Shown: piece by piece, positions 12,934 to 25,798 of the stretch
How the letters are laid out: the number at the start of each line of letters is the position of its first letter
How positions within the stretch are numbered: position 1 is the first letter of the stretch
Assembly: GCA_021613535.1 (NCBI GenBank)
Contig: CP075493.1
Location: 7,564,001-7,628,000, forward strand
Direction: 5' to 3'
From: Adineta vaga
Taxonomy: Eukaryota > Rotifera
Length of the DNA: 64,000 nucleotides
The notes under the pieces: model-generated
What the model saw: the letters and a program-made list of their open reading frames with translations, nothing else
Told to the model about the DNA's origin: nothing
Databases searched by the model: none
Position numbers and translations under genes: made by a program

Positions 12934-15710
12934 ATGCGCGGTCCGAAACAACGCAAAGTTGTGACACCTATCAAAGATAAGGTTTGTACATGAATTTCTT
13001 CTTGGAATCACATATTTTCATATCTGTTTTTTTATTCTTTTTTCATCAATAGAATCCAAATACAGTCATTCAAGAACATGTCGTCAAAAATACCGATGCA
13101 GCAAATGTCTTAGTTGCTGAATATGATGTTATTCATAGAGAAAGACCTAAATCGTGTTGGAAACGTGATTTAATTATACCACGATGGCTTTTATTAACAT
13201 TGGTTTCATTGGGAATTATTGGCATGGCAGCATTTTTAGTTTTTGCAACAATTGTAACATTAAAAAAAGAATCTAATGGTGGTCCATGCAAATCAAACAG
13301 TGATTGTCGACAAGATTTAGGTCTCATGTGTAATAATTATCGTTGTGGATGTGCTTATTCACATTTTTGGAGTGATACGTACAAAACTTGTGAACGACGA
13401 CGAATGATCAATCGAACATGCATCAATGATTCAGAATGTGATATTTTGGCAAATCTACAGTGTTTTAATGTTACACTTACGTAAGGAGAAAAGAATCATC
13501 AGTTTCCTTGTCTGATAAATAAAATCTGCTTTTTCTTTTTTTTGATTAATTTTCAGTAGTGGAGATATTCAACTTCAATGTCAGTGTAAAGCATCATTAA
13601 ATTGGAATGGTATTGCAGTAAGTAGATAAAAATTGAAAATAGAGTATTCAATTTGTTATAATTTGATTCTAGTGCGATTTTCAAGGATTATACAATGCAT
13701 CCTGTATCAATGATGCTAATTGTGATACGACACGATATTTATATTGTGATACTGTAACAGGAACGAGATGTAATTGCAATTCATCGATGTTCTGGAATGG
13801 AAATTTAGTTTCGGGTACATGCGAATATAAACGAACAGTTAATCAATATTGCTATCCATACGATGATAATTGGTGTGATGATACGGGTCCAATGGGTCAA
13901 GGTCTTACATGTGCTCGATATTCGAATCCATATGGAAGTGAATATGGTAAATGGAGTGGTGAAGTTTTGTAAATATAACGGTTATCTTTCCTTCTATTTT
14001 TAGGTGTTTGTCAATGTGGTTCACTTGAATTTTACAATGGCACGGCTTCATTAGGTAATGGCTATTGTGAACCACTTCGTGATTATAGCAAGATATGTGC
14101 AGCATCATCAAATTGCGATTATCGAAAGAACTTAGTGTGCACAAGTAATATTTGTACATGTCCATCAGGTACCAATTATGATTCAACAATTGTTGTCAGT
14201 GCTAGTGTTACGGGCTATTGCACGCCAGCCGCAACTTATTATGAAAATTGTACAACAGCTATTAAATGTAGTACATCCCAAAATCTCTATTGTGATTATA
14301 CTACATTTATGTTGCCTACAGTCGGTCGATGCTTATGTAACACAAGCTGGACATTTTGGGATGGTGTTACCTGTGCAAGTAAATTATCAATTGGTGGTAT
14401 ATGTACAACAACTACAGAATGTAATTCTGCGGATGGTTTATTTTGCAGTAATTATACGCAATCAGTTGGCACTTGTGATTGTGATAAAAATCATTTTTGG
14501 AATTATACTTGTATAACAAAACAATTATTCAATACAAGTTGTACGTCATCATATGTATGTGATGATAATCGTGGTTTATTTTGTCAAGGTTTAGGTGGTT
14601 CTCTTTTTCAAAAATGTGATTGTTTCAATATCAGTTTCACTTGGGATTCATTATATGTTACAAATCGTTCAAAGACTTGTGTACAGAAAATGACCTATGG
14701 TCAATCGACATGTTTTGGTGATCTTGAATGTCAAGATTATAATTATCTTTATTGCTATAATGGTACATGTAAATGTAGTTATACGGATTATTGGGATGGC
14801 AGTATATGTCAAGCGAAACATAATTATTCAGTTTCATGTCTCAATACAACATATTGTCGAGATTTTTCACCGGTAAATTTGGTATGTGAATTTACTACTC
14901 TATCAAGTCCGCCGTCATATTTATGTATCTGTAATTCCACTGCATATTGGGAAGTATGTACACAAACATGTCTTACTGCGAAAAAAGTAGGAAATCAACA
15001 TAAATTTATCTGATAATTTGATTTCATTTATATATCGTTTCTGTTTAGCGTCATCAAGCGTGTACATTAGTATCAAATTGTACAACTAATGAATGTGATA
15101 GAAATGCGAATTTACAATGTTTAAATGATACAGTTTCAAATCAATCAGTATCTGGTTGGTGGTATGTATTAAAGATTTGTTTGATGAAAGAAATTATTAT
15201 GAAAATATCTATTTGTTTCTTAGTAACTGTACTAGTATTCAATGGTGGAATGGAACATACTGTCGTGATAAAGGTTTACCATCATGGGGTGTTAATGCAA
15301 GTGCTGCATGTAATGCAACATATCAATGTGCTGATTACAATTTAGTTTCATGTCCATTCGGTTCAAGTTCGGTAACATCAGTTGCTACATGTGAATGTGC
15401 TACAACAAAATATTGGGTATGTCAATCAATTATATGATGAAATTCAAATGATTTTCTTTTTTTTTTGAATATTTTCTAGAATGGCATTACTTGCATAGAT
15501 CGAGTACTACTGGGCCAGCCTTGTATAGATTGGGCGATTAATCCTGTGAATACGTCAACATGTCTATCTGCGGCCGGAGCAGGGTTGCTATGTAGTCATG
15601 CGGTTAATTATACGAATGGGACATATTCTGGGACGTGTTATTGTCCGAGTGGCACGAACTGGAATGCAACATTTTCTATATGTGCCGCTCCACCTGTTAC
15701 ACCAGGCTAA
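12934..15710 (+). CDS. Cysteine-rich type II membrane protein with EB/EGF-like repeats
   Basis: The start at 12934 gives a 16-residue first exon (MRGPKQRKVV) spliced to 13053. Residues about 1-60 are basic and cytosolic. A transmembrane segment WLLLTLVSLGIIGMAAFLVF lies at about 61-84, then a long extracellular part with some 15 repeats of the form CxxxxxC...LxCxxxxCxCxxxxFW, each about 40 residues and rich in Asn-X-Ser/Thr sites. At least eight exons keep frame to TAA at 15708-15710. The repeats resemble EB modules or EGF-like folds common in rotifer and nematode surface proteins. No ligand or function can be named. The last exon (15480-15710) uses more G/C-ending codons than the rest. Confidence 0.75.
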
Positions 15711-16260
15711 CAAAATTGTAAAAAAAGTTTTCGTAATCATTTTGGCGTTTTTTATTCAAATGAACTTAATGAAACTTTACATGAATATATGCGCTTTTAA
15801 ATATGATATGCGTGTGACATTTTTCTAATTGAGAATTTTTTTTGTATTGCATTGAAGAATCTGAGAGACTTTTTCAAATAAAATCTCGTTTAAAATGTTC
15901 TTAAATTCATGAAGAATTGATTTTGTTTTTATTAATAAAGACGAACAAACATCGTTTTAATTCTCTTCTGTAAAAACCCGTTAGTTAAATAGTAGAATAT
16001 ATTCAGTAACATTCACTGCCCTCTACTCTTCTCTCTTTTGATTAGTTTAAATAACTAGACATTTTCATTCTAATGGACAAAAGTGTGAGATATCCATTCC
16101 ATTCCCTGACAAACGAGAGGAAAAAAGCAGTTGGACGACGTTTGAAAATAAATGTAAAATAAAGTATATTTTCGTCGCATGTAATAGATAGCGAATGAGT
16201 ACGTTGATTTCGTATGAATGATTGATTTATTTCAAAAGGAATATTTTACATTCTAGAATT
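15711..16260. other. Intergenic region, no gene seen
   Basis: About 550 bp between the cysteine-rich gene and ATRX. AT-rich; nothing recognised beyond possible UTR and promoter. Confidence 0.5.
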
Positions 16261-19200
16261 ATGACAAGTCACGTACATCAAATGTTACTTTGGTTAAAAG
16301 CATTTAAAACGGTCTGGTTACTAGAAAATATTCAGGAAGATATTCATCTACGTGAATTAATTATAGCAAAACTTAGTGAACTTGAAAATTTAATCAATGG
16401 TAATTCACGAATATCTGTTGGAGAGCGAATAGAAAATTCAATTCATTCTCTGTTTTTTTTTACATAGTCAATATTGAAGATGAAGAAGAATATTATCGTG
16501 CTAAATTACTCTACGATCATAGTTCAAGTAATAGTGATACGGAACAAATAACGTCTGATTTAATACCAGCTGTTGAAAATGTCAGACTTACATCTACAGA
16601 CAATCGAAATGATGAAGAACAAGCAAGACAAGCTTTGTTAGAAGACAGTGATAATAGTGATATTGAACAAGAAGTTGAAAGTATCATTCGACCAGCGATT
16701 TGTTTGAAACGTATTTCTCAACAGGATGCTGAACTTTATATGCCATTAGCATGGAGAAATGGTAAATTATAAGTTAAAATATTATGTTTATGTATATATA
16801 AATTCATCTCTTTAGAAGATTTCAAAACATCTACTGAAAAAGGCTCTCGAACGAAGCAATCGAGCACACCAACAAACAGTAATGATGGTAAATATAATGC
16901 TTTTTATTCATTCAGTTCGAATGTCATTTTCAATTCTAGCTGCTGGTAATTCGAATACATTTGAAAATATAACTAATAATGAAAAATCATGTAAACGAAG
17001 GTCACACACATCTGATAATGATCAAATTGATAAATCATCAAAAGCACGTAAAAACAATGAGACGTCAACAACGAGTTCAACATCTGATGATGATGATGAT
17101 TATACTATTAAATATCGAACAAGAAGACAATCAATCTCGAATAAAGTCGATAAAACACCAAGTAAATCACATCGATCGAGAAGAAATTCACATCGAAAAA
17201 AAGAGGTTATTATTAATTATAATTCATCACCTGAAGAAAACCAAGTGCTCTCGGATCATTCTGTTAATGCTGATGGCGATCAAAATCTAATGGATAATAA
17301 TAATGAATCAGAAAATCATGATCAAGAATCTGAAATGCCCTTACGTGCAACATTGTCCGAGAAACTGACGAAAAAAACTAATAATGAAACAAATAATGTT
17401 GTAGAAAACATATCAAATGATGAAATGAATCCACCATCAGCATCCGAATCCGATCATGATCGGTAAATATTTACAATTATAAATGTAAAAAGATTCTTTG
17501 AAACAATATGTTTAGATCAATCGTGAATGTTACATCCTATAGTCATTTACTTAATCAATCTAAATCATTATCAGAATCTGAAGATGATGAAAATCCAAAG
17601 ACGAAAAAGTCATCGAAAACTTCCAAACGTGTATTACCATCATCACCAAATTCAGATGTATCAACTGTAAAGTACAAAAAGGCAAAAACTGTGATCAAAC
17701 ATCGTGCTGATTTATCATTGTCTACTGATAATAGCGACAATGACTCAGTATGTATAATTATTTCATTTTCTAAGGAAAAAAATTCATCAGAAATGTTGTT
17801 ACGCAATAAATTCTAGAGGTAAGCATTATAAATACATCATTTTCTCTACTGTAGACTTCAACAGTTGAGGAAGCTACAACTTCATCTTCACGTCGAATTC
17901 GAATTCAACGTTCATCTTCCGAAGAATCCAATGTTAGCAATGAAATACTTTCTAAAAAGTCCAACGATCGACGTAAAAAAGCAACTGTTTCCAAGAAAAA
18001 AAAGAAAAAGTCCTCATCATCATCAACAACAACGAGTGATGACAATGGAACTAATCGGTCAAAATCTAAAAAATCCAAATCGAAATTATCTGATGATGAT
18101 AGTGATGAAAGTTCTGATGACGAAAATAAATCTCCATCAAAACGAAAACATGGTCGAAAAAATATACGTAAAATTCTTGATGATAAAGAATTAGATATTC
18201 AAACAAAAGATGCGATTGAAGCTGAACAAGAACGTCGTAAACGTATTGCTGAAAAACAAAAAGAATACAATGAAACATTACTTGAACAATCTTCATTTCA
18301 TTCAAATAATGAAGCTGATCAAACAAATCATCGACTTATTCTTGAATTAGATAAAATAACAAATGAACCGTTAATTGAAGTTTCACCTGCTCTAGTCGAA
18401 CAACTTAAACCGCATCAATGTGAAGGCGTACGATTCTTATGGAATAATGTTTTCGAATCGATCGAAGCAATTCAAAAGAGAAAACATAATGGAAATGGTT
18501 GTATTCTTGCACATTGTATGGGTTTAGGAAAAACATTACAAATTATTAGTTTTATTCACACAATTTTTAACTATGATCAAGTAACAAATGTTAAAACATG
18601 TCTTGTTCTATGTCCAATTAATGCAGGTAAGAATAACTTTGATTGTGAATTAGAAAAAAATGAAAAGATTCGTTGAATTAATCTAGCACTTAACTGGTCA
18701 AATGAATTTGATCATTGGTTAAAAAATATTGAACCACCTGTTGATCATTATCAACTAACAACAATCAAAACAAATTTACGTGCTAGCCATTTGAATTATT
18801 GGTATGAAAATGGTGGAGTTATGATTATGGGCTATGAAATGTATCGACGATTGGCAAATGGTTTTGGAATTAAAAGTAAAAACGCAAAAGCAAATGCATA
18901 TAGATGTCTCGTTGATCCTGGACCGGATATTGTTGGTAAATAGTTAATAAATGGGTTTTAAAAATGATCATTTCGAAAACTTTTATTTGTAGTTGCTGAT
19001 GAAGGACATATTTTGAAGAATGCTCAAACTGCTTTAGCAAAATGTTTATCGAAAATTAAAACACTCCGTCGAATTGTTTTAACTGGTACACCATTACAAA
19101 ATAATTTAATTGAATAGTAATGAACTGTTTTTTTTTCCGTCGTTTCATTTCATATTTTGATTTATTGATTTAGTTTTTGCATGGTCTCATTTATAAAACC

Positions 19201-22200
19201 AAAACTTCTTGGTACACAATCCGAGTATATCAATCGTTTTGTTAATCCAATTCAAAATGGTCAACATCGAGATTCGAATGAAGATGATGTACGTTTAATG
19301 AAACGACGTGCTTGTGTTTTACATGGATTATTAACTGGTTTTGTTGATCGAAAAGATTATTCATTATTACAAGAATATCTTCCACCGAAATTTGAATATA
19401 TTATTAATATTCGATTAAGTGATTTACAATCTGAATTATATGAAATTTATTTGAAAAAACATGTCAATCAAGAACAACGTTCATTGGTATCGAAAAAGGA
19501 TTTTAAATCTGCACAATTATTTGCTGATTATCAATTTTTACAAAAGATTTGGACGTAAGAATAATAGAACAAAATATATTCATGAAAATTTAGTACTTAA
19601 TTAAAAATATTTTATTTCTAGTCATCCATTTTTACTGTATCCACATTTTATTGATCGATGGAAAAAACAATTGAATGTTGATGATGATGATGAAAGTGTG
19701 ATTGATGATAATGAATTAGAAATCATATATACAGATGATGAAGATGATATGGAAGGAAATAAAAAAACAAAAAAGAATAAATCAGAAACAACAATAAAGC
19801 AGGTAAAGTTCAATACTCTTACAATCAAAATCGATTTTCTATACTTTTTAGAAAATTTTTATAAGGTTAAATACATATATTTTCTAGAAGCAATAACATA
19901 GACATTTAAATATTATGGTTAAGTTGACTGATACGACGTAGTACTAGGATAAAGGGATTTATATTGTGAGAATGAATTAACAAATTTGTTTGAATAGACT
20001 TGAGGGTGTGGGTGTATACTATGTTGACAATTTCGTAATATTCTGTGTCGATTGGAGCGGTAGAATTCAATCTTGAATAACATCTATACTGACATTCTAT
20101 TCATCATTGTTCAATTGTGACGTTCCATTTTGTATACAATGAGTACATTCTAAAATGATGCCTTATTCTTTTTTGAATAAAATTCATCAACATAGATTGA
20201 TCTTTTTGTTTTGTTTTCAGCCAGAAGTACATACGAGTTATAGTGGATTTTTAATTGATAATATTGACGATGAAATTCGGCCAACTACATCAAACTTCGA
20301 TCAACCTCCTCTGTCGAATGCCTCGACAACATCAACCATTGATTCTACTTCTGTAGACAGTATTGATGATAATCCATCGAAGGAAACAAAAACTAATTCA
20401 AAATCTGACAATAGTGATGATGATATTGAAATTATTCGAACATATCCCACTCGTAGTCGAGCAACAACAACAACTACTGATAAACAAAATGCTCAGTCTT
20501 CAAAAGCAACTGATTCGAATATATTTCATACAGAAAACGAGCAAATTCCAGCAGAAGAATCCGTTTTAAATACTACCGATCCATGGTTAGATGCAATGCG
20601 TGAACAATTTTGGTTTCCACTATTAGATGCTATACCTGAAGAAAATCGATTTGATCTTGAATTAAGTGGAAAATTTCTTATTCTAAAATTTATTCTTGAT
20701 AAATGTTTTGAAATTGGTGATAAAGTTCTTCTCTTCTCACGAAGTCTATATACATTAAATCGTATTGAAAAATTTCTCCAACATATACAAATTCAAAATG
20801 AAAAAGAATATCTCAAACAATGTGAATCTCGACGACAACTACGTGAACTTCTTGCATCGGATGATAATAGTGAACCTATGCCAAATGAAACTATTCCACA
20901 ACCAATTGAATGGAAACGTGATTATGATTATTTTCGTATGGATGGTCAAACAGAAGTAACAGCAAGAAAACGTTATGCTAAAACATTTAATGATGCATCG
21001 AATTCACGTGCTCGATTATTTCTTATTTCAACATTAGCCGGTGGAATCGGAATTAATTTAACTGGTAGTAATCGTGTGATTGTATTTGATGCCAGTTGGA
21101 ATCCTAGGTAAAGAATCTTTTCGATTCAAACAACAAGTTGATCATAATCAAAACTCATATTTCTCATGAATTTCTTTAGTCATGATACTCAAGCTATTTT
21201 TCGTTCATATCGTTTTGGTCAAAAGAAACCGGTGTATATCTATCGATTTCTAGCACATGGTACAATGGAAGAAAAGATCTATCAACGACAAGTAGTTAAA
21301 CAATCCATTTCTCAACGGTATAGATTATTATTTGTAAAAGAAAGATCATATTATATCATATCATATCGTATCATCTATTCTAGTGTTGTCGATGATCATC
21401 AACTAGATCGTCATTTCACACAAAATGATATTAAAGAATTATATAATTTTAAACGAGAAAAATTACCTGAAGCTCGATCAGCATCAACACTTTTAACAGA
21501 ATTAGGCACTGAATTTAACTATGCCGTACCAAAAGATCACCTTTTACTTGATTTATTATATGAACATAATCGATGGATACATTCCTATCATTCACATGAT
21601 TCATTATTAGAAAATAAAATTGATGAAGGTCTAACCGAAGAAGAACGGCGTAAAGGTAAATTAAGTTTTTTATTCAATTCATTTGTACCGTAGTAATCTT
21701 TTTTTCGTTTGTTTAATATAGCTCTTGAAGAATATGAAAATCTCAAACGTTTACCTGATCAACGTCAACTAGCACTTGAACGTTATCAAAATCAACAACG
21801 ATTAAATGCAATGATTGCTCAACAACAAACAGCAGCAGCAGCACAAGCCCAAGCAAGAATGCAAGATGCAAATTTGATGCAATTAATTAATGAATATCGT
21901 CAATCCATTCATCTACCAAATGGAGTACCATTAGACTACAGTCAATTATTACAATTTGCACATAATAGAGCACCAAATAGAGGACCTGCCATTAATGATC
22001 GAACTAACAATGTAGTTAGAACAGCAACTAAACGTGTACAAAAATCTACAAGTAACTACATAAATTCTTTTGAATAATAAACAATCATTTTATATAATTT
22101 ATTGTAGCAAATACAACTCCAATTTTGCCTCGACCAACAACGTCAAATACAACAGTTTCTAATCCGAATCTTGTTGTACTTGTTGGAAGTGATAGTGAAA

Positions 22201-22229
22201 CCGACAATAACAGTACAAATCCAACATGA
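16261..22229 (+). CDS. ATRX: ATRX/XNP-type SNF2 chromatin remodeller
   Basis: ATP-dependent DNA translocase involved in heterochromatin and histone H3.3 deposition. The first half is acidic, Ser/Lys-rich and disordered. The SNF2 core starts near 18350: [12 protein letters not shown], Walker A HCMGLGKT (about 18516-18539), [11 protein letters not shown], motif II DEGH (ATRX type, not DEAH; about 18998-19009), [22 protein letters not shown]-like FVNPIQNGQ. The C-terminal helicase lobe has [33 protein letters not shown] and [17 protein letters not shown] (after the 21113 splice). Many short introns; one is long (about 19802-20220). TGA at 22227-22229. No ADD (GATA/PHD-like) zinc module is visible before the acidic region, as in Drosophila XNP. 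The ATG at 16261 is chosen; the frame is open to 16222. Confidence 0.9.
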
Positions 22230-22961
22230 AAATTGATTGTACTTTTCTTTTCGTACTTCGTTTTATTACTATGATTATTAAAATTGATCAAAAAGGACAA
22301 GAAAATATATGTCAGATGCTGCACATATTTTATGTCTATTTTTTCCAAATAATAAAACTTTCTTTGTTATGATTGTTTTCTCTCTGTTCATGTTGTTATA
22401 TATTTTTTTCTGTCTTTTTGTTCTTGTTCAGTGTGTAAAAAGAATGCATAGCGAAATTCATAAAGGGTGATATGAGTAAAAATAACATAGATTTTATTGA
22501 TGTCTGAAAAAGTATTTGAAACTATACAATCTATTAGTTCGTGAGAATGATAGATGGCGTAAGTTTTAATATGAGTTGGTTGCACATTAATGATTTGCCA
22601 TGGTATGTCTGACTCCAATGACGATAGATGATACATTTGATAGAACTGAAAAAAGTGTAAATAATAATAACAACCTGTTTTAATTCTTCTATTTGTTTTT
22701 ACTTTTTTGCATAATAGTCTTCTTTTCTTTCTTTTCATGGTGTAAATGATGATACTACAAGATCAATGTTATATGTAATGATATTCAATTGTAATATTTA
22801 TTCGATAGTTATAAAATGATATCTGATATCACTTATCATCATTCTATTTGATCGTTAATTATACTCCTATTGATTTCAATCTTTAAAACTGATAGTAATT
22901 TTATACATACTAAACTAGATAATAGTCTCTGAACAACTTTCATTTGATAATCATTGTTCGA
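22230..22961. other. Intergenic region, no gene seen
   Basis: About 730 bp between ATRX and the next same-strand gene. AT-rich with short poly-T runs; no RNA gene recognised. Confidence 0.5.
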
Positions 22962-24299
22962 ATGAAACAAAAACTATCGATCTCAATTTTTTATTTATGT
23001 AAATTTTTCGCAAAACAATTTGGCATATGTTTAAAATACACTCGTACTACTCTTTGTATTATTCTTCTGATAATCATTTTATTTCTTCTGGATGGTAAAT
23101 CAATACATTCAGTTAGGTTTTATCTCGGTCTTCTAATATCAGCTAATGTACAACATATTCAACCATTACAATGTATATCAGATACGAATCAACTAAATTG
23201 GCCACGTTATGCAAAAGTTGAAAATAAATCAGATTACAATTTAACTGTTGTAATTGTTACAGCACGACCAGAATTTAAACGTTTACCAGCAACTATCGCT
23301 GCTTTATTATGTCATTTGGATTCTCGACGTATCACTGAAGTTATGTTTCTTGTTCCACCTAAAGATGTATCACTTCTCCAACCATATCTTTCTAATGAAC
23401 AAGCAAAATATTGGCCATGGTCTGTCTCATTGCTTTCTGATGATATTCTTTTAAAACATAGCCATACTGTTTCTTATCGTTTACAAATGATGTTTAAATT
23501 ATTTATTGCACAAATTATTCGAACAGAATATTATCTCATTCTTGATTCCGATTGTTTAGCATTGTGGCCGATACATGTTGAAGAATTATTGTATAAAGAC
23601 ACAAAATCTTCCTCATTCAAAGCTATTGTTCAAATGGAAGATAATCTAGGTCATTCTACATGGTGGTCTGAAAGTGAGGAATTACTTCAAATTAAATTAC
23701 AATCATGTGTTACAACAAATACATCATCTATTCCAACGATGGGTGTCACACCAAGTATTCTATCACGAACGATTGCATTACGAACATTATGTCGTCTACA
23801 AAAACTTTATGGTGAAAAAACATTTTTAACGACAATGGCAAAATGGTCCTATTGGCGACTTTTATTTGGTCGAATGTGGACGGAATATACTCTATATTTT
23901 CTAACAGCACGTTGTACAGAACTATTTGATTTATATCATTTTCAACATAGTTCAATAGCATCGTCAAATTCTTTTCCAACATTGAATTTGTATGGTCTGA
24001 GTATATGGGGATTGAGTGATTGGACAACAGATAATCAGAATCGATTGATTGAAGCAATAGAAAAAGGATTAAAATGGCGTCGCAAAGAGTTTAACGAAGC
24101 GAACGGTCAACATATTATTGATAAATCAGCTGCTGTTCATAGTTTATTTACTGTTCTTCAAGGACGACATCGTGTCGATCCAAAATTTTATCATCAATTA
24201 TTCTATCCCTTGTATGTAAAACATTTAGAAGAACAAAATCAAACAGTAAATTTAATGAATATTCTAAATACTATGACAAAAAACTTAATGATTGAATGA
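22962..24299 (+). CDS. DUF6492-like type II membrane glycosyltransferase-like protein
   Basis: Single-exon gene of 445 residues. One N-terminal hydrophobic segment (TTLCIILLIIILFLL, about residues 28-42) suggests a Golgi/ER type II anchor. The lumenal part has VVIVTARPEFKRLP, a DxD-like motif LILDSDCLALWP, then MGVTPSILS and WTEYTLYFLTA. The pairing of G-V-T-P with W-T-E-Y-T-L-Y-F is, from memory, the hallmark of DUF6492 proteins known from algae and bacteria and classed with nucleotide-sugar glycosyltransferases. Donor and acceptor are unknown. The lack of introns in an intron-rich region and the family's distribution hint at horizontal origin or retrocopying. The ATG at 22962 is used because the upstream in-frame codons start from TTG. 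The 3' end lies 56 bp from the converging carbonic anhydrase gene. Confidence 0.7.
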   Translation: MKQKLSISIFYLCKFFAKQFGICLKYTRTTLCIILLIIILFLLDGKSIHSVRFYLGLLISANVQHIQPLQCISDTNQLNWPRYAKVENKSDYNLTVVIVTARPEFKRLPATIAALLCHLDSRRITEVMFLVPPKDVSLLQPYLSNEQAKYWPWSVSLLSDDILLKHSHTVSYRLQMMFKLFIAQIIRTEYYLILDSDCLALWPIHVEELLYKDTKSSSFKAIVQMEDNLGHSTWWSESEELLQIKLQSCVTTNTSSIPTMGVTPSILSRTIALRTLCRLQKLYGEKTFLTTMAKWSYWRLLFGRMWTEYTLYFLTARCTELFDLYHFQHSSIASSNSFPTLNLYGLSIWGLSDWTTDNQNRLIEAIEKGLKWRRKEFNEANGQHIIDKSAAVHSLFTVLQGRHRVDPKFYHQLFYPLYVKHLEEQNQTVNLMNILNTMTKNLMIE

Positions 24300-24355
24300 T
24301 AAGATAAAAAATATTTTTACTTTCAAAAATAGATTGATAAATTTCAAGTTTTGTT

Positions 24356-25383
24356 TTAAATAAATAATAAAAAATCGATAGATTGTAGCACAATTATAAG
24401 CATAGACAATGACATGACGTTTTTATACGATAAGTTCTTCATATAAATAGTCGCATTTCTAACACAGCATGAATAGTCCGGTATCGATGATGAAATTTCC
24501 TCTGGAAAACTTCTATATACGATTCGATCATATAATGGTTGTGGACCACGATAATCTTCAAAATAGATATTCTTTCGAAAACTGTCGAATTCACTTTCAG
24601 TGAAGGCAATTGCTACTTTAAACATTGTCCATATAATACCTTCAGTACATGGTGGTGTTGTGAATGATCCTTCATAACGCCAGAAATCATTCAGATGATT
24701 TCCGAACAATAATCCTAGGTTTAAATCAAACAGCAGAGTGCTGTTTACTGCTTGTAAATGTTGGCCAGCGTCGAAATATCTTATCCATTCTTCTATTGTG
24801 GAATTTGACGTTTGAGAAATTGTTGTAATCGTTTCGTTCATAGTCATATTTCGAACACTTTCCATAAATATACCTAGTACAGCTATACTTTGTGTTTCTG
24901 GATTCAAATGAACAAAATGAATTTCGCCTGCATATTTTTTTCCATTACTAAAAGTAAATCAAAGAAATTAATAGGTGCTTTTATCGATGAAAATCTCGTT
25001 TACACTTGATGTTCACTACCGGATTTATAATTTTCTCCCCAATGAAGATGAAAATTAACAAAATGATATGTTCCATTTAAGCCACCTCCTGTTAAAAGCA
25101 ATGGTGTTGAACCATTACCAGCATATCTACCTATAACCGTATGTCCAGTATTTTGAAGTGTAAAATTGTGCGTGAAATTATAAGCTGATGCAAATTGAAA
25201 AGGAGTAAAAGATTGATATGTAGTACATCCTGTTCGAATATTGATTGGTGATTGTGAATGTTTAGCACATGATGGATATGTATCACTCCAAACATCAGGC
25301 CCTAAATCATGATAATTCCACAATTCACAAGAAACATATTGGATGATAGACAGTAATAAAGTTATGAAAATAAACAATTGCAT
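24356..25383 (-). CDS. Alpha-carbonic anhydrase, secreted or GPI-anchored (copy A)
   Basis: Hydrates CO2 to bicarbonate outside the cell. N-terminal signal peptide (FIFITLLLSIIQYVSC), then WNYHDLGPDVW, SQSPINI, the proton-shuttle region NTGHTVIG, zinc ligands in FHLHWG (two His) and GEIHFVH (third His), and TTPPCTEGIIWTMF of the substrate pocket. One intron (about 24951-25004): splicing after GSEHQ-V restores the frame into NGKKYAG. The C-terminal hydrophobic stretch VMSLSMLIIVLQSIDFLLFI after a Cys/Asn-rich segment fits a GPI signal, as in CA IV-type enzymes. All zinc ligands are present, so it should be active. Tandem with copy B. Confidence 0.9.
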
Positions 25384-25798
25384 GATTATTTCATTCTTGT
25401 CAAAATCAAGAATGACCTAGTAGACTTAATAGTTGAAATATACAGAAAGGAAAAGAAAAGAAATCTTTTACATCACATATATAGAATTCAACATTCATTG
25501 AGTATATATCGACATGTACTAATTGTACAATTTTACTTTTTTTCTATAGAAAGAAAATTATAGTTACTCCCAAAGACCTTTTTGTTATTCTATGTATTGA
25601 AATATACAAAACATGTGGATTGAATAGGTGTATTTTCGCTGTATATGAAAAACTTATTAATAATACAACAAAAAAATAATATGACAGCAACGATGGGTGC
25701 TGATCTAATCAAATAAAATATACTTTTTCAACTAATGCTTACATTTTGCGATGTGAAATTAAGAGTTTTTTACGTTCTATTTTTCTGTATATTCGCTT
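25384..25798. other. Spacer between carbonic anhydrase genes
   Basis: 415 bp; promoter side of copy A and 3' side of copy B. AT-rich, nothing else recognised. Confidence 0.5.

Noticed and set aside
18498-21290. RAD54L2/ARIP4 instead of ATRX
   Set aside because: DEGH, the VDPGPD segment before it and NPIQNGQ are ATRX-like as I recall; still worth a tree.
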